Part shown: positions 1 to 10,245 of the stretch, one piece after another
Layout: the number at the start of each line of letters is the position of its first letter
Numbering within the stretch: the first letter of the stretch is position 1
NCBI GenBank assembly: GCA_000444245.1
Contig: ATSW01009656.1
Coordinates: 1 to 26,380 of the forward strand
Direction of reading: 5' to 3'
Origin: Botryllus schlosseri
Lineage: Eukaryota > Chordata > Ascidiacea > Stolidobranchia > Styelidae
DNA: 26,380 nucleotides
Position numbers and translations under genes: made by a program
Notes under the pieces: generated by a model
The model's database searches: none
Told to the model about the DNA's origin: nothing
What the model saw: the letters and a program-made list of their open reading frames with translations, nothing else

Positions 1-1432
1 AGGAAATTGGCCCGCGAGCACATTTGAGTTTGAGACCTCTGCACTAGTCAAAGCATCTCGATGATGCAGATGAGAATAAACGTGACGTTTCTCTGTCACG
101 TACTTTCCAGACTTTTGATAGTCTGCCGTACTTTAGTAGGCTTACAGTAGTTTTGACACTCTATCGCTACTACTATTTGTGTTACGTCGCAATTTCTACC
201 TTTACTTTAGGAGCAACGCCGACTACCTTGATCGCCTCCGAGTATGGCGTAGTCCTGCAGATTATTCCCATTCTAATTATTCCACACAAAATTGATATCA
301 ATCTGAATCCAGCCACATTACGTAGAAGCTCAATTCCTGATAATATACGGACACTAATTTCGCCAAATAAAGTAAAAATTATTACGATTTCTACGGGATC
401 GGTTCTAGTTTCTTGCTGCACGATGTAACTTTCAGACGAGTCCGATCACGATAATCACGCGTTTCCGCGCCCAAACATATCTTTCCTTGGTCCTCAATAT
501 TGCCCTTCGTCTAGATAAGCTCTTTAAAAGATTTTAAATCCGTAATTTATTCCACTTGTCAGAATCCGAGTCCACTGTCGGCATCGACTCCGATTCGATC
601 GGATGCCGCATTAAGATTTCAGATCATGCCATTCCACAGCACACAGACACAATCACAGTCCCATATAGCATATATAAATCTGATCCGAACCCGATCACAG
701 CTTTTACATCCGTTTTTTTCGAGCCCTGGGTCTGAATATGATATTTGCTGATCTCTGACTTAGTGACTCTCTTGCCTCAGACTACTGAACGTAATGACTG
801 CGAAATATCAGATGGCTAGAGGCTGTCGAACTACAAATCCGAACTTTGCAGTCACTTAACGCGATGTTTACTAACTATATTGAATACAGTAATTTTTTAA
901 CCAAAAAAATATAGAATGAAATAATTGCGTAATTCTGACATTTAACGAAATTCTTATCCATCCCAACTCTGACTATTTTGACTTAATGCCAATTTCCTGA
1001 AACAGACTTACAATCAATACGCATTCTAACGGCTATCACCTGTGCCAAATTTACGTTCCCAACGGGTGACAACGTGTAGCCGGAATGATGTCAGATACAG
1101 CGTTAGTTACCTTACATACAATTACCACCGCGCTGTGTCATTCACCAGCTGGGATATCACACGCTGCAGGCTATGTAGTAAGCGCTTGCACGGCGCTACA
1201 CTGCTTCGCGATTAGACTTGTACAAACTACTGGATTTTTAACATGCGCAGGTAGAACTAGAGAACAAGCAGTCAAGCACTACTCACTTTTCAAAACTCGC
1301 AACAAGAACTAACGACCTTTTAAAATCTGCAGCTAACTAACGATCTAAAACACAACCATCTAGATTCGTTTCNGACGCAACTCGTTAATATTTATTTAAT
1401 CGGAATCGGGTTCATTCCCATATAAATCGAAC
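1..1432. other. Intergenic or intronic DNA, no gene recognised
   Basis: No frame here resembles a known protein. The longest (153-428, plus, 91 codons) overlaps an antisense frame of similar size, as expected by chance. Around 46-75 there is a short similarity to the 3' part of the tRNA-SINE described at 3.1-3.4 kb (shared core AAAGCATCTCGATG), so an eroded SINE tail may lie at the window start. A 6-bp hairpin (CGTGAC/GTCACG) lies near 80-100. One undetermined base is at 1373. Confidence 0.5.
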
Positions 1433-1440
1433 ATTAGCAT
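1433..1440. repeat. Left target-site duplication of the hAT-like MITE
   Basis: ATTAGCAT is repeated exactly at 1787-1794 on the other side of the element. Confidence 0.75.
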
Positions 1441-1786
1441 AGGGTTACCATATTTTGGAATCGGGAAAGGAGGGCACTTTTTCAAAATTTTCAACCACAG
1501 AATACCGGTGGAAAAATCTGAAAAAGTGGCAAATTTCTACCACTTCGTAGTCGGTTGACTAAAAAAAAGGTCAACTTTCGGTCAGCTTCCGAAATACCCG
1601 CCGGAGCGTCACTTCGGTGCTGATTTACGGCATCTCAGTCGAATTTTGCTATAAATTTGACCAAAACTCCTAAAAAAGAGGACAAAATCTCAAAAACGAC
1701 GACATTTAGGCGTCCTCGGAGAACATTTTCAAAAACCCGAAAAAGGAGGACAGATCCTCCCAAAGGAGGACGTATGGTAACCCTAG
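1441..1786. mobile_element. hAT-like non-autonomous element (MITE), complete
   Basis: The ends are inverted repeats: AGGGTTACCATA at 1441-1452 and TATGGTAACCCT at 1773-1784. They are flanked by the 8-bp direct repeat ATTAGCAT at 1433-1440 and 1787-1794, the target-duplication length typical of hAT elements. The right end has two extra bases (AG) before the duplication, so the exact boundary is uncertain by 2 bp. GGAGGAC motifs recur near the right end and may be subterminal transposase-binding repeats. There is no coding frame, so it would have depended on a transposase made elsewhere. The intact duplication suggests a fairly recent insertion. Assignment to hAT rests on end sequence and TSD length, not on a database match. 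Confidence 0.75.
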
Positions 1787-1794
1787 ATTAGCAT
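1787..1794. repeat. Right target-site duplication of the hAT-like MITE
   Basis: ATTAGCAT, identical to 1433-1440. Confidence 0.75.
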
Positions 1795-1924
1795 GAAATG
1801 GGAGGGGTCTCAACCCCCAAAAGCAAATCCTGGCGACGCCACTATTCGTAGTGATCACTCTGAACTGGTTATAGCTGCAATAACGTCACACAACAGAACA
1901 CTGTTATCAGTTATCACGATTCAC

Positions 1925-2050
1925 GCCGACATTCGTGTTTTCTAGTTGTCCATGCCGACATTCGTGTTTTCTAGTTGTCTTTTACAACTAATTTTTGAAT
2001 GCGCAACTAGAACTACTCACTTTTCAAAATCAGCAACTAGAACTACTCAC
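1925..2050. repeat. Two short tandem duplications (29-bp and 30-bp spacing)
   Basis: GCCGACATTCGTGTTTTCTA occurs at 1925 and again at 1954, a spacing of 29 bp. GCAACTAGAACTACTCAC occurs at 2003 and 2033, a spacing of 30 bp. Part of the second unit (CTACTCACTTTTCAAAA) also occurs at 1279-1295, on the other side of the MITE. The region may be a small decayed repeat cluster into which the MITE inserted. Confidence 0.8.
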
Positions 2051-3140
2051 AATCCAGTAGTAGAAGTTCAATTAACTAGATTTGCAGTTTGTACAAGTTT
2101 GGTCCACAGTTAAGCCGTGAATCCGGGTTCTCCATAATAACGGTTCAACAGCACTCAGAACGGTTATAATCACCTCCAACATGCTACGCCGCTACCACAG
2201 GCTGCTTATTGAAGCAATGATAAAAAAAAATTCCGGAGTCAGTGCTTGCAACACTACAGTCTGGACGTCGCTAGGTGATGACCCGCAAGTGCACGTTTTT
2301 CTAGGTAAGAATACGTACACAATATTGCCGCCTGTATTTCCTGTGTGGCGTCGCTCGCAGTCGAACCGATTCCAAGGCTAGATTCTACAGCGGCGCGAAG
2401 TCACATGGACAGGAATTTACGGTGATACATCCAGACTTATGTTCCTCAAAAATATTACAGCCAACTTGTACATATTGTCACGCAGTGGGTAATAACATTG
2501 TTGCCCGGTATGGTAATCTCCTATTTCGGTGATGCATATTGGCCATTCATGTTAATTTTGTACACTACATAAATGTGGAAGCGTCTCGGTATACATACAG
2601 TATATGCAGCATTCAGTGCGTGTATCATTAGCTTGGTCTTACTGAAGACGCAATGGAACGAATTCTGATCCGATTACCGCGGGTCTTTCTTTCAGAATAA
2701 CGAGAGGAAGTCACTATCTCTATACATAGGTGAATATTTGGTATACCATCCCAGTCATTTGGCAATTTCTAAACTCGTCTACATTCGAAGCGCTCCAATT
2801 ACAGCCATTAAGTACATCTCGTATTCCATAATTACTATAATTTCTCTTCAATTTTAGAAATTCGAGCTTAAAATGACAACACATTGATGACCTGCGTGCT
2901 ACACTTCATATATGTACAGTTGTACACTGTACAGGATTAGGATAATAACCGGACATAAATCCGGCAAGAATTTATGAAACAGGACTGGATCCGGATTAAT
3001 ATTTTTCCAGAGAAATGGATCCTGGTCAGTGAGCTACGGTATTTTGTATGAACTTTTCGTCAGTGTTGTGCGACTTTTTGGAGTAAACTTGCACTGCGTA
3101 GATTTTGCATTACACCACAAATTCATATATATTCTAGTTG
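2051..3140. other. Intergenic DNA, no gene recognised
   Basis: Only short frames occur, and none is recognisable. GGATCCGG/ATCCGG motifs cluster at about 2960-3010 and reappear at about 3510-3570, on the far side of the SINE. This hints at an older, unclassified repeat that the SINE may have entered; the evidence is motif density only. Confidence 0.4.
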
Positions 3141-3142
3141 TA

Positions 3143-3400
3143 CCGAGCGAGATAGTGCAATGGTTATGCGTCCGGCTTCTCGAGCGGTAGGTCGTGGGTT
3201 CGGTCCCCGGCCGGGTCATACCAAAGACTCGAAAATTGGTATCCGCAGCTATCCTGCTAGGCGCTCAGCAATCACGGATAGCATGGAGGAGAAAAAAGCG
3301 GGGGCGCAGACTAGATGACCTCATGGGGCCGTATCGCAACTCCGTCGTCAAAGCATCTCGATGGTGCAGGCGAAAAAGAATAGGCTATCATATCTCTCTC
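3143..3400 (+). mobile_element. tRNA-derived SINE, near full length
   Basis: The first 80 bases are tRNA-like. A box-A match (TAGTGCAATGG, 3153-3163) and a box-B match (GGTTCGGTCCC, 3197-3207) are spaced as in an internal RNA polymerase III promoter. An unrelated body follows to about 3395, ending in a (TC)n tract. The same head, and the same body in the opposite strand, occur in the tandem units at 15.8-17.6 kb and 21.4-23.2 kb, which fixes the element's extent at roughly 256 bp. The 5' acceptor arm pairs poorly with the 3' arm, so this is a retroposon head and not a working tRNA gene. No clear target duplication was found. Confidence 0.8.
3153..3207 (+). promoter_or_regulatory. Internal Pol III promoter (A and B boxes) of the SINE
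   Basis: The A box TAGTGCAATGG fits TRGYNNARNNG and the B box GGTTCGGTCCC fits GGTTCRANYCC with one deviation. The spacing is tRNA-like. These boxes are expected to drive SINE transcription; activity is not shown. Confidence 0.65.
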
Positions 3401-4136
3401 TCTCTGTGTGGAATATGAAACCTCAATCCGGTGACGAGCTAATAGAAAATTATTGACAGCGGCAGTAGATGCTCATCGCTCATGCTCAGCCTTGAACAGG
3501 ATTCTTTTATCCGGATTCTAACATCAAAGACTAAAACCGAAACCGAACTGGATTGGATCCGGATCCCAAAAAACATATGACCATTAAATCTCTATTACAC
3601 ACACACAAGCTATGTCACTCTACACTGGTTTATAAAAGTACATTGATTGCATCTTCATTCTGCAAATCACCTCAAGATTCGTCGGGTTTGATTGGAGCCA
3701 TAATTCCCGCTGCCCAACGTCTAGAAACGTAACATTTCATACGCAATGACGAGTGTCTTTGTAGAATAATCCAACCCTATTAGTCCTAAACTCCACTCCT
3801 TTCGTTACCTTGCCGCATCGCACGAAACCACTAATGCAACCAGAATTGTTATCTCAGAAACAAATATACAGCATGTACGCTCGCTGTACTTTGCGCCGAT
3901 AAGACACCTTATCGGTCCATTTTGGATTGGAATCGATCGCTCTGCCATCCCGGGGGACGATTTAGCGGATAGTTTCTCGAGCAAGATAGCCGTGTTTAGC
4001 TGGACGCCGGTTTTGATTCGAGTAAAGGCGGGAATAACAGGGTAGCAACTCGCAGCAACGATACCTGTCGCGCAGCATTCTTTCGTCGGAGATCGATTAA
4101 TCTCGTTTTTGGCAGCGTCAGGGACTGATGCAACGT

Positions 4137-4184
4137 AGCCAGAGCCATGTAGATTTTTTGAGCCAGAGCCATGTAGATTTTTTG
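4137..4184. repeat. 24-bp tandem duplication (two units)
   Basis: The unit starting AGCCAGAGCCATGTAG and ending in TTTTTTG is repeated exactly at 4137-4160 and 4161-4184. Confidence 0.9.
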
Positions 4185-4634
4185 AGATGAACCGCACTAC
4201 GGCTAAGCGCCAGAACGCAAATTTTTCTAACTTATACANTATACANNNTACACACGCTTACTGCATAAATTTGTGTATGGTGGCCCGTTCACTACAGTAA
4301 TCCACAATGCTGCAATGCACCACTTTTCAAGAAAGAGTCGGACAAAACTATATTATTTTCAGCTTTTCCAAATTAGATTACATTTATAGTCACACTATCT
4401 TTTGAAAAACTAGATAAGAATTAATGAATTCGAGAAAACTTGAAAATTGGATGAAATTAATATTTGAAAAAAAAATCAACAAAAATCAGGTTCAGTCTAT
4501 ATGAAATCTGAATTTATTCTTGCAAGCTGGAGAATGATATTGCCTTGGTTCGTTTCGCACGGTACAGTTCACCTGTAGCACTTTTAGGAGAAAAAAAACA
4601 GAAATTAGATTCGAATAAAAGAAACATCTCACAA

Positions 4635-4666
4635 ATTAGATTAGAATTACATTAGATTAGAATTAC
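4635..4666. repeat. 16-bp tandem duplication (two units)
   Basis: ATTAGATTAGAATTAC is repeated exactly at 4635-4650 and 4651-4666. Confidence 0.9.
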
Positions 4667-5319
4667 ATCTGATTACACAAATAAACTATGTAGTTATTTA
4701 AGTCAGTTTCCAAGGGCTACTTTCTATTTATAAAAACGTATATCGTAAAAGTGTGTAGTTTTGCTGGCGGTTGAGGTACAGCTGAAATCGCTCGAAAGCA
4801 GTGCCTTCTTGCGGCAGTTGTTGTTTGTCTAGGAATGAGGGATATTAATGGATATGTCTAAAGCCGTACAAGGTCGCTTTTGAAAACAGGGAGAGAGAAT
4901 TATTGCAGGCTATCGTCAAACGCTAGTCGCACACCTTTATATATCGTCCCTGTGAAGTGTAAATTTAGACACAATTTTACTAACATCCAAATAACAGCTC
5001 ATAGTCAAGTATGAATTGAAATAAGTCCAATATTACTCGGCGTATATTCCACCGCAAACTTGTGCATTAAGTGGTGGAATGTATGAAGTGAAGAGCTATC
5101 ACATAACGACATAATAGTATGTTGTAGTAATGATATGCATTTTCAGTTTATTTCAATGTATAGCACTCGCCAATCTGCACCTATCAATGCTAAAATAACC
5201 GATATAGAATCCATAAAACTCTCTGTGCCTGCCTTTGAATTAGCTGGATGGTGAGATCTAGAAGTAGGCTAGGTACCTTTAAATTTTCGTTACAAGTAGC
5301 CCACTAGAGTGTTGTGATG

Positions 5320-5387
5320 CGGCTCCACACGTACTATGAAGTTTTAACTGCGGCTCCTGCGTCATCCAAAAAGGTTGGGAACCACTG
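5320..5387. mobile_element. Fragment with a hAT-type 3' terminus
   Basis: The sequence AAAAAGGTTGGGAACCACTG ends at 5387 and is the reverse of the common hAT terminal motif CAGTGGTTCCCAACC. Upstream are CGGCTC motifs (about 5320 and 5350) of the kind seen near such ends. The next 8 bases, CTTTAAAG (5388-5395), would be the target duplication. A 7-of-8 match lies at 5277-5284, but no matching 5' inverted repeat follows it, so the 5' part is lost or too decayed to see. Confidence 0.55.
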
Positions 5388-5859
5388 CTTTAAAGTCTAA
5401 TTACATTGATTCAGAGTTGACGAATTCATGTGGGATGTAGCAGCAAACGACCTCACAGCGCCACTAGTACCAGTACCAAAACCAAGGTCGTGGTGTAATT
5501 TTTATGTGTAGTCCGATATTGAATGTATTGGTAAATTTCGTCATCCTCATCACCATTACCAACTTTCATTGAAACGACGGGCCTTGCAGATGGGCACACA
5601 GTTCCACTGTGTCATCTATACCTGACCCCTGACCCGCTCATTAAAATGTTTGCACAATCCTACTACGACACATCATCCACAGCACATTCTATTGAAATGG
5701 TGATTTTCAATTATTTATTAACACTGAAATATGCCGCTAATACCTCAAAATAGTGATGTATTTGCTGAGCGCGTCAAGCACACACATAACTGGTTTACGT
5801 ATTCTAGCGTGCGCAACTGCAGTTTCAATGGATCTTTGGTCTTGTGTCGTGACCGACTT

Positions 5860-5955
5860 CACTTCGATTGGCGGACTTCAGCAAGTCATTTCGACTCCTT
5901 TCTATCTCTTCACTACGTGGCAGTCTTGTTCTGTGGCTGCGCTGACTAAAACATT
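5860..5955 (+). mobile_element. LINE 3'-end fragment (same family as 17.3-17.5 kb)
   Basis: The stretch with AAGTCATTTCGACTCC and GGCAGTCTTGTTCTGT aligns with the LINE 3' end at about 7575-7640 and 17403-17460. This is the most diverged copy in the window, and its upstream limit cannot be placed. Overlapping frames at 5731-5962 are by-products, not genes. Confidence 0.5.
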
Positions 5956-5961
5956 GACATA

Positions 5962-6176
5962 GTGAGTTTACTGGATGCAATACGAAAACTTATTCGGATT
6001 TGCTGTTAACAGAGCAACTAAAATTGAAGGAGCTTTCGAACCGAATACGGTTATAAATCTTTAGCAACCCGGTCTACTCGAAGCCGTATCCGCAACGGAC
6101 TGCTCTTACACATTTTTATCGGCACGAAACTTCCGGAAAGACGCACTCATCGGAAAACTTTAGTTAGTAAACTCAC
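5962..6176. repeat. Possible small inverted-repeat element
   Basis: GTGAGTTTACT at 5962-5972 is exactly complemented by AGTAAACTCAC at 6166-6176, enclosing 215 bp. Similarity stops after 11 bp and no clear target duplication is seen, so this may be a decayed MITE or chance. Confidence 0.3.
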
Positions 6177-6179
6177 ATG

Positions 6180-7360
6180 ATCTCAGAACCAATAATAAGT
6201 AATTGGTCAATTTCGTACGCGACGAAGACAACGAGAACCCCGCTGGCTGGTTGAGAGTATGAAATTTTACCTGACTCAACGTTAACTCCGGGACAGTGCT
6301 GAAATAACACAGAAAGCATCTGCGCTGGAGCGCCATCTCGTGTTCAATAGTAAAACGTAAACAGAGAGAAACAGCGTTCTCTGGACAAAGTCGATCGTGA
6401 TACGAAGATGGTCATTAGATGGCTGATTGGCAACGATCACGGTAGTGATGCATGATGAGGAAGATTTTCAACACATGTTGTACAATGCACAATGTACAAT
6501 TGTACATACAGCTCAGAGCAGAATACAAACCTTCAGGTAAAAAAAATTACCGAGTAAGCACTCTGAGACAAAGCTAGTTAGTCAATCACTGGTGTTTTCA
6601 ACATTGCAAGATACATCTTTGCAACTATCACATAACGACTAATGGCACCCTAAAAGAGCTTTTCAAAACTGTGTTCTGTTAGTGTTAAGACCATAGTTCC
6701 ATCGACCGCTCAATATGACAATCCCACTAATAACAATGTACAATTTGCATTGCTCATCTACCCAAGGACTATTTTCTTTCTTTTGTAAAAATACGTGTTG
6801 CAAAAGTCCGTGGTTTGACTCCAAAACAGTTCCAGTTTAGGCTGAAAGAGCTGAAATTTTGTTCGATCAACGGTCATTAACGGAAAATGGATTCAGTAGC
6901 CAAATGTGGTGTGAGTAGTCACTGGCGTTGCAGAAAAGGGTTGTTCTATTTCAGAAGTGCTAGCTCGCTTGCCATGATTTTGATACAGCACGAAATGCAC
7001 TAAACACAACAAAATAAGAATCAAAATATGAAACCAAGCTAGTCCGACAAATAAAATTCAGAGCCTCCTTGCTTAGCGGAATGCTCCAAAGGTCATAAAT
7101 ATTAATGAGCAAGGTCATGGAAGAGGATATTATAATGTAATCGAATAGTGATGCAGATCAAGAGGCCACAACACACACAAGAGAAATAGCGGCAGTGAAA
7201 TTTATCGCATAATTACACTGCATATTATTAAAATCAAGTAAGGCTTAAGGGCCATATAGGCTACCCTTTGCATGCAGTGGGTGAATAGAATATGTATGTA
7301 AAATAATTAATCATGCCTCAATGTAAACCATGTTACAAGACAGCTAGGACACATATAATA
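6180..7360. other. Intergenic DNA, no gene recognised
   Basis: No credible coding frame was seen. A perfect 16-bp palindrome, ATGTACAATTGTACAT, lies at 6492-6507, with further TGTACA motifs beside it. Confidence 0.4.
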
Positions 7361-7364
7361 CAAT

Positions 7365-7650
7365 CGTCATGATATTTGCCAGCTTTGCGTCCACAACCAA
7401 TACAAGTCAGCCCTCTGGTTTGCAGGACCACGACCTGACATATCGATTTCGCCTTTCGACACATGCCACCTCTTTTTGTCGCCTGTCCATTTATAATATC
7501 TTTGACTTTTTGTTCAATGTGCATGCCTCCTTTTTACATCGGCTAAGCCAGGTGGGTGTCTGATTTCGAAGACTACTCCAAGTCATTTCGACACCTTCCT
7601 GTCTTTCATTGTATCGCAGTCTTGTGTTGTATTGAAATGATGAGATTGTT
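7365..7650 (+). mobile_element. LINE 3'-end copy lacking the internal insertion
   Basis: This stretch aligns from the LINE frame's end through its 3' terminus. It shares ACCACGACCTGAC-like sequence with 16280, ACATGCCACCTC with 16317, TTCAATGTGCATGCC with 17328, and GACACCTTCCT with 17415. Here the 7.48-7.50 kb stretch is continuous, whereas the copies in the tandem units are split at that point by about 955 bp. It is therefore an empty-site reference. The short frames at 7369-7563 (plus) and 7333-7524 (minus) lie within it and are not host genes. The 5' side is truncated. Confidence 0.7.
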
Positions 7651-7784
7651 AGCAGTATATTGAATGGAATAGGGAGCTAATTGGTTAAATTATTAACCAC
7701 TGGTCTAGGCTAAAAGGCTAGATTATTGACTGGAATAGTTTTGCGACGAGTGGATGGATGGAGGCAGACTGGAGTTTTCTGAAT

Positions 7785-8565
7785 GTCTTGAGTCATTGCC
7801 CTAAAATGACTCGACTTGACTCAAAGTTGACGTTTGAAAAATATGGAACGACTCGCTACTCGGATACACAATTTCGAGTTAATTTTCAAATCATCAAATA
7901 TCTTACCCCTTGCAAAGCCAAGTGATCAATACTAATCCTATATTTACTGTATACCATTTCCATCAATGCTTTGGATGTGGTGACTTCCATCACCACTGAC
8001 ATCACAGTCATATCAGCTGCAGCTTGCCCTTTCCTGGCATTACAGTATTATAAGAACCATGTGTAAATATACTCAGTCAGCAGCAAAAGAATGAAAACTG
8101 GCCTTTTCTTGGCAATGTTTATTAAATTTGGTAAAAAAATTCTTCAGGACGCCTGGACATTATTTTTCCTACACACATATATTATATGAGATCAGTACTG
8201 CCTTTATAGCCTTCAACAGCATAAATATCTCTTATTTTGAATTATACTCCCATAATGAATGCGGCATGCCCTGTGGGCAGAATTCTGACATATTTACATA
8301 AATAACCGCAGTGACTAATCGTTTTAGTACTCTAAAATTGGCATGTTTGACCAGTTTGGTGTGGTATCTCTATATTCAATCATACATATGCATCCGAACA
8401 TGACAGTTAAACGACTTGAAATTGACTCAAACTCGGAAATTTTCAGATGATATTATGACGACTCACTAGTCATGCTTTGAAAATTTGCTTGAGCTGACTT
8501 GTCACTTGGCTTGAACAGTTTTGAAAGGACTGGACTTGACTCGAGTCATAGACGAGCCGCGGTCA
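7785..8565. mobile_element. Possible second GAGTC-rich DNA element
   Basis: Clusters of GAGTC/GACTC at about 7790-7870 and 8400-8560 flank roughly 0.5 kb of unrelated AT-rich sequence. This is the same architecture as the proven hAT element at 9665-10237. I could not identify matching terminal inverted repeats or a target duplication, so the limits are approximate and the link is by motif and layout only. Confidence 0.4.
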
Positions 8566-8569
8566 GGTC

Positions 8570-9004
8570 ATATCAATGCAAACAGTCTCACCACTTTCCG
8601 CTTGTTCGCCCTTTTTTGTAGGTGCGTTGCCCATGCTCTTTGAAATTCCGTGCACGGCTTCTTCAAATGAATAACGATCCTTGCTTATCAGGTCTGCCGA
8701 GTATATTTACAATAAGGTAGTCTGGAAACAGATAGAAGCACAGCTTGCATTAGCCTACATTCACAACATATTCTATAGACTACATGTGACACAATTAGGG
8801 GGCGCAAAAATGCAAAAGATGTAATGCATGGATTTCAAGCTCTTTTCTAGCATCGGTGCACCCGACTAGATTATTATGGGTTGTTGCGTGGACCCCCTAA
8901 ACACGTATTTCCGGGCCTGGCGACTTAAAAAACGTCATCATTTCACGAGACAAAATATGAGGAGAAGTTAAAAATTAGAGTAGATCTTATAAGTAAGGAC
9001 AAAT
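8570..9004. other. Intergenic DNA, no feature recognised
   Basis: No recognisable protein, repeat or RNA feature was found in this stretch. Confidence 0.4.
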
Positions 9005-9033
9005 GTAGTTTCATTATGGAATGTAAACATGGA

Positions 9034-9302
9034 ATGGCAACGACCGATTTTGCAGCTTTGAGGAATCGGGGAGTCAGATGTTGATGGTGATTATTCGTCG
9101 AAGTCTGGAGCGTGATAATATTTTTATTCATATTTTTTGAATCAGTGCGACAATAGCTTTCGATCGAGACCAGATTCAGTAAATTCTACGCTCTGGAAGA
9201 TAACTTTTGGATTGCCAGAAATCCTACAGTCGCTTACGCAAAACATTTCTCCACTCCAGCCTCAGCGGAGCGGAACAAAGCTGCAAGATCGGTCGTTGCC
9301 AT
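9034..9302. repeat. Long inverted repeat (26 of 27 bp core arms)
   Basis: The arm at 9034-9060 (starting ATGGCAACGACCGAT) is the reverse complement of 9276-9302 with one mismatch. Weaker similarity continues outward for about 20-25 bp on each side. The spacer is about 215 bp. A fold-back element, a decayed MITE, or a local inverted duplication would all explain it. Small frames that overlap it are not credible genes. Confidence 0.75.
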
Positions 9303-9348
9303 TATATGTTAACCTTCTATAGTTTCATAGTTTCCAACATTGGCCTTT

Positions 9349-9393
9349 CATGGACTCCTGAAAACTTGTATGGGGATTCTCATGGAGTCCATG
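9349..9393. repeat. Perfect 10-bp hairpin
   Basis: CATGGACTCC (9349-9358) pairs with GGAGTCCATG (9384-9393) across a 25-base loop. Function unknown. Confidence 0.7.
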
Positions 9394-9656
9394 TACCCTA
9401 GGTTACAAATCCTTGATCTTAAAAAAAAAGGTTCGAACGTACACAATTCATGAGTTTTCTCATAAGGATAGAGTTACTTTGAACGATTTGTTACATTTCA
9501 AAGGGTAACAGGAGAGGTGGTCAAAGTGATAGCCCGACATTAGAGCACGCAACATAATGAAACAGTTGGGCCTGTTACAGTCCTAGTCATTGTGTTCACG
9601 GTCCAGTTTTGAATTCACTCCGGTTCATCCCACTTTTTCAACTCTGCTCGGGTAAT

Positions 9657-9664
9657 ATAGAATG
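9657..9664. repeat. Left target duplication of the hAT element
   Basis: ATAGAATG, repeated exactly at 10238-10245. Confidence 0.9.
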
Positions 9665-10237
9665 CAGGGTTGTAACCAAGTCCCAAGGCTCAGAGTCACA
9701 AGTCAATCTCACTTTTATAGTTTTGACCCGAGTCAAGTCGAGTCATTTTCAATTCACCACCGAGTCAAGTCCGAGTCCAAGTCAGCAAGCAGAGGCTTGA
9801 GTCCGAGTCATGGTATTATGACTCGATTCGAGTCCAAGTCATTGTGTTGACGGACCAGTTTCCAGTTAAAGTCTTGTTATATCCACTTTTTATAACTCTA
9901 TTGGTGATATCGAATGGTTCGCATTTATAATAAACTAATTTTCCTCATTTTAGCAGTGTCTGGTCGCATTTTCAAGTACTAGTACCAATAGACGAAATCC
10001 ATATAGTGTGGTTACTTTACCATTCTTCGAAATAGCAGGGTCTTGGCCGTCTGAGTCTCGAGTCATATGACTTGGTTCGAGTCATGCGCAATGATTCGAG
10101 TCCAAGTCGAGTCAATACACAGATTGAATCGAGTCGAGTCGAGTCATTTCCATATTTTGAGAAATGACTCGAGCCAAGTCGAGTCATCATAAAATCGTGA
10201 CTCGAGTCGAGTCATGACTCGAGTCATTACAACCCTG
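9665..10237. mobile_element. hAT-superfamily non-autonomous element, complete
   Basis: The element starts CAGGGTTGTAA (9665-9675) and ends TTACAACCCTG (10227-10237), perfect 11-bp inverted repeats. It is flanked by the exact 8-bp duplication ATAGAATG at 9657-9664 and 10238-10245. The 8-bp TSD and the CAG...CTG ends are hAT hallmarks. About two dozen GAGTC/GACTC motifs fill the two subterminal arms and surround a motif-poor core of roughly 180 bp. In hAT elements such subterminal repeats commonly bind transposase. There is no transposase frame; the small frames at 9609-9850 are by-products of the repeats. Confidence 0.9.
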
Positions 10238-10245
10238 ATAGAATG
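10238..10245. repeat. Right target duplication of the hAT element
   Basis: ATAGAATG, identical to 9657-9664. Confidence 0.9.

Larger units (their letters stand above)
3411..5320. other. Intergenic DNA, no gene recognised
   Basis: The longest frame is a 130-codon minus-strand frame at 3805-4197. It begins inside a simple 24-bp duplication and matches no family I know. A plus-strand frame is also open across about 3800-4050, so neither direction is convincing. Undetermined bases occur at 4239 and 4246-4248. A hairpin (ATTCCACC/GGTGGAAT) lies near 5047-5080. Confidence 0.4.

Noticed and set aside
1925-2050. CRISPR-like direct repeats
   Set aside because: There are only two units each, without uniform spacers, in an animal-type sequence.
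3143-3225. Possible true tRNA gene
   Set aside because: The acceptor arm pairs poorly, a non-tRNA body follows, and the same head and body occur in other copies. It is a SINE head.
3805-4197. 130-codon minus-strand frame
   Set aside because: It starts in a 24-bp simple duplication and resembles no family. The plus strand is also open over much of it.
5731-5962. Two overlapping plus-strand frames of about 70 codons
   Set aside because: They overlap each other in different frames and run into a LINE 3'-end fragment.
9609-9850. Serine- and glutamine-rich frames
   Set aside because: They arise from the GAGTC-rich arms of the hAT element, which keep several frames free of stops by composition.
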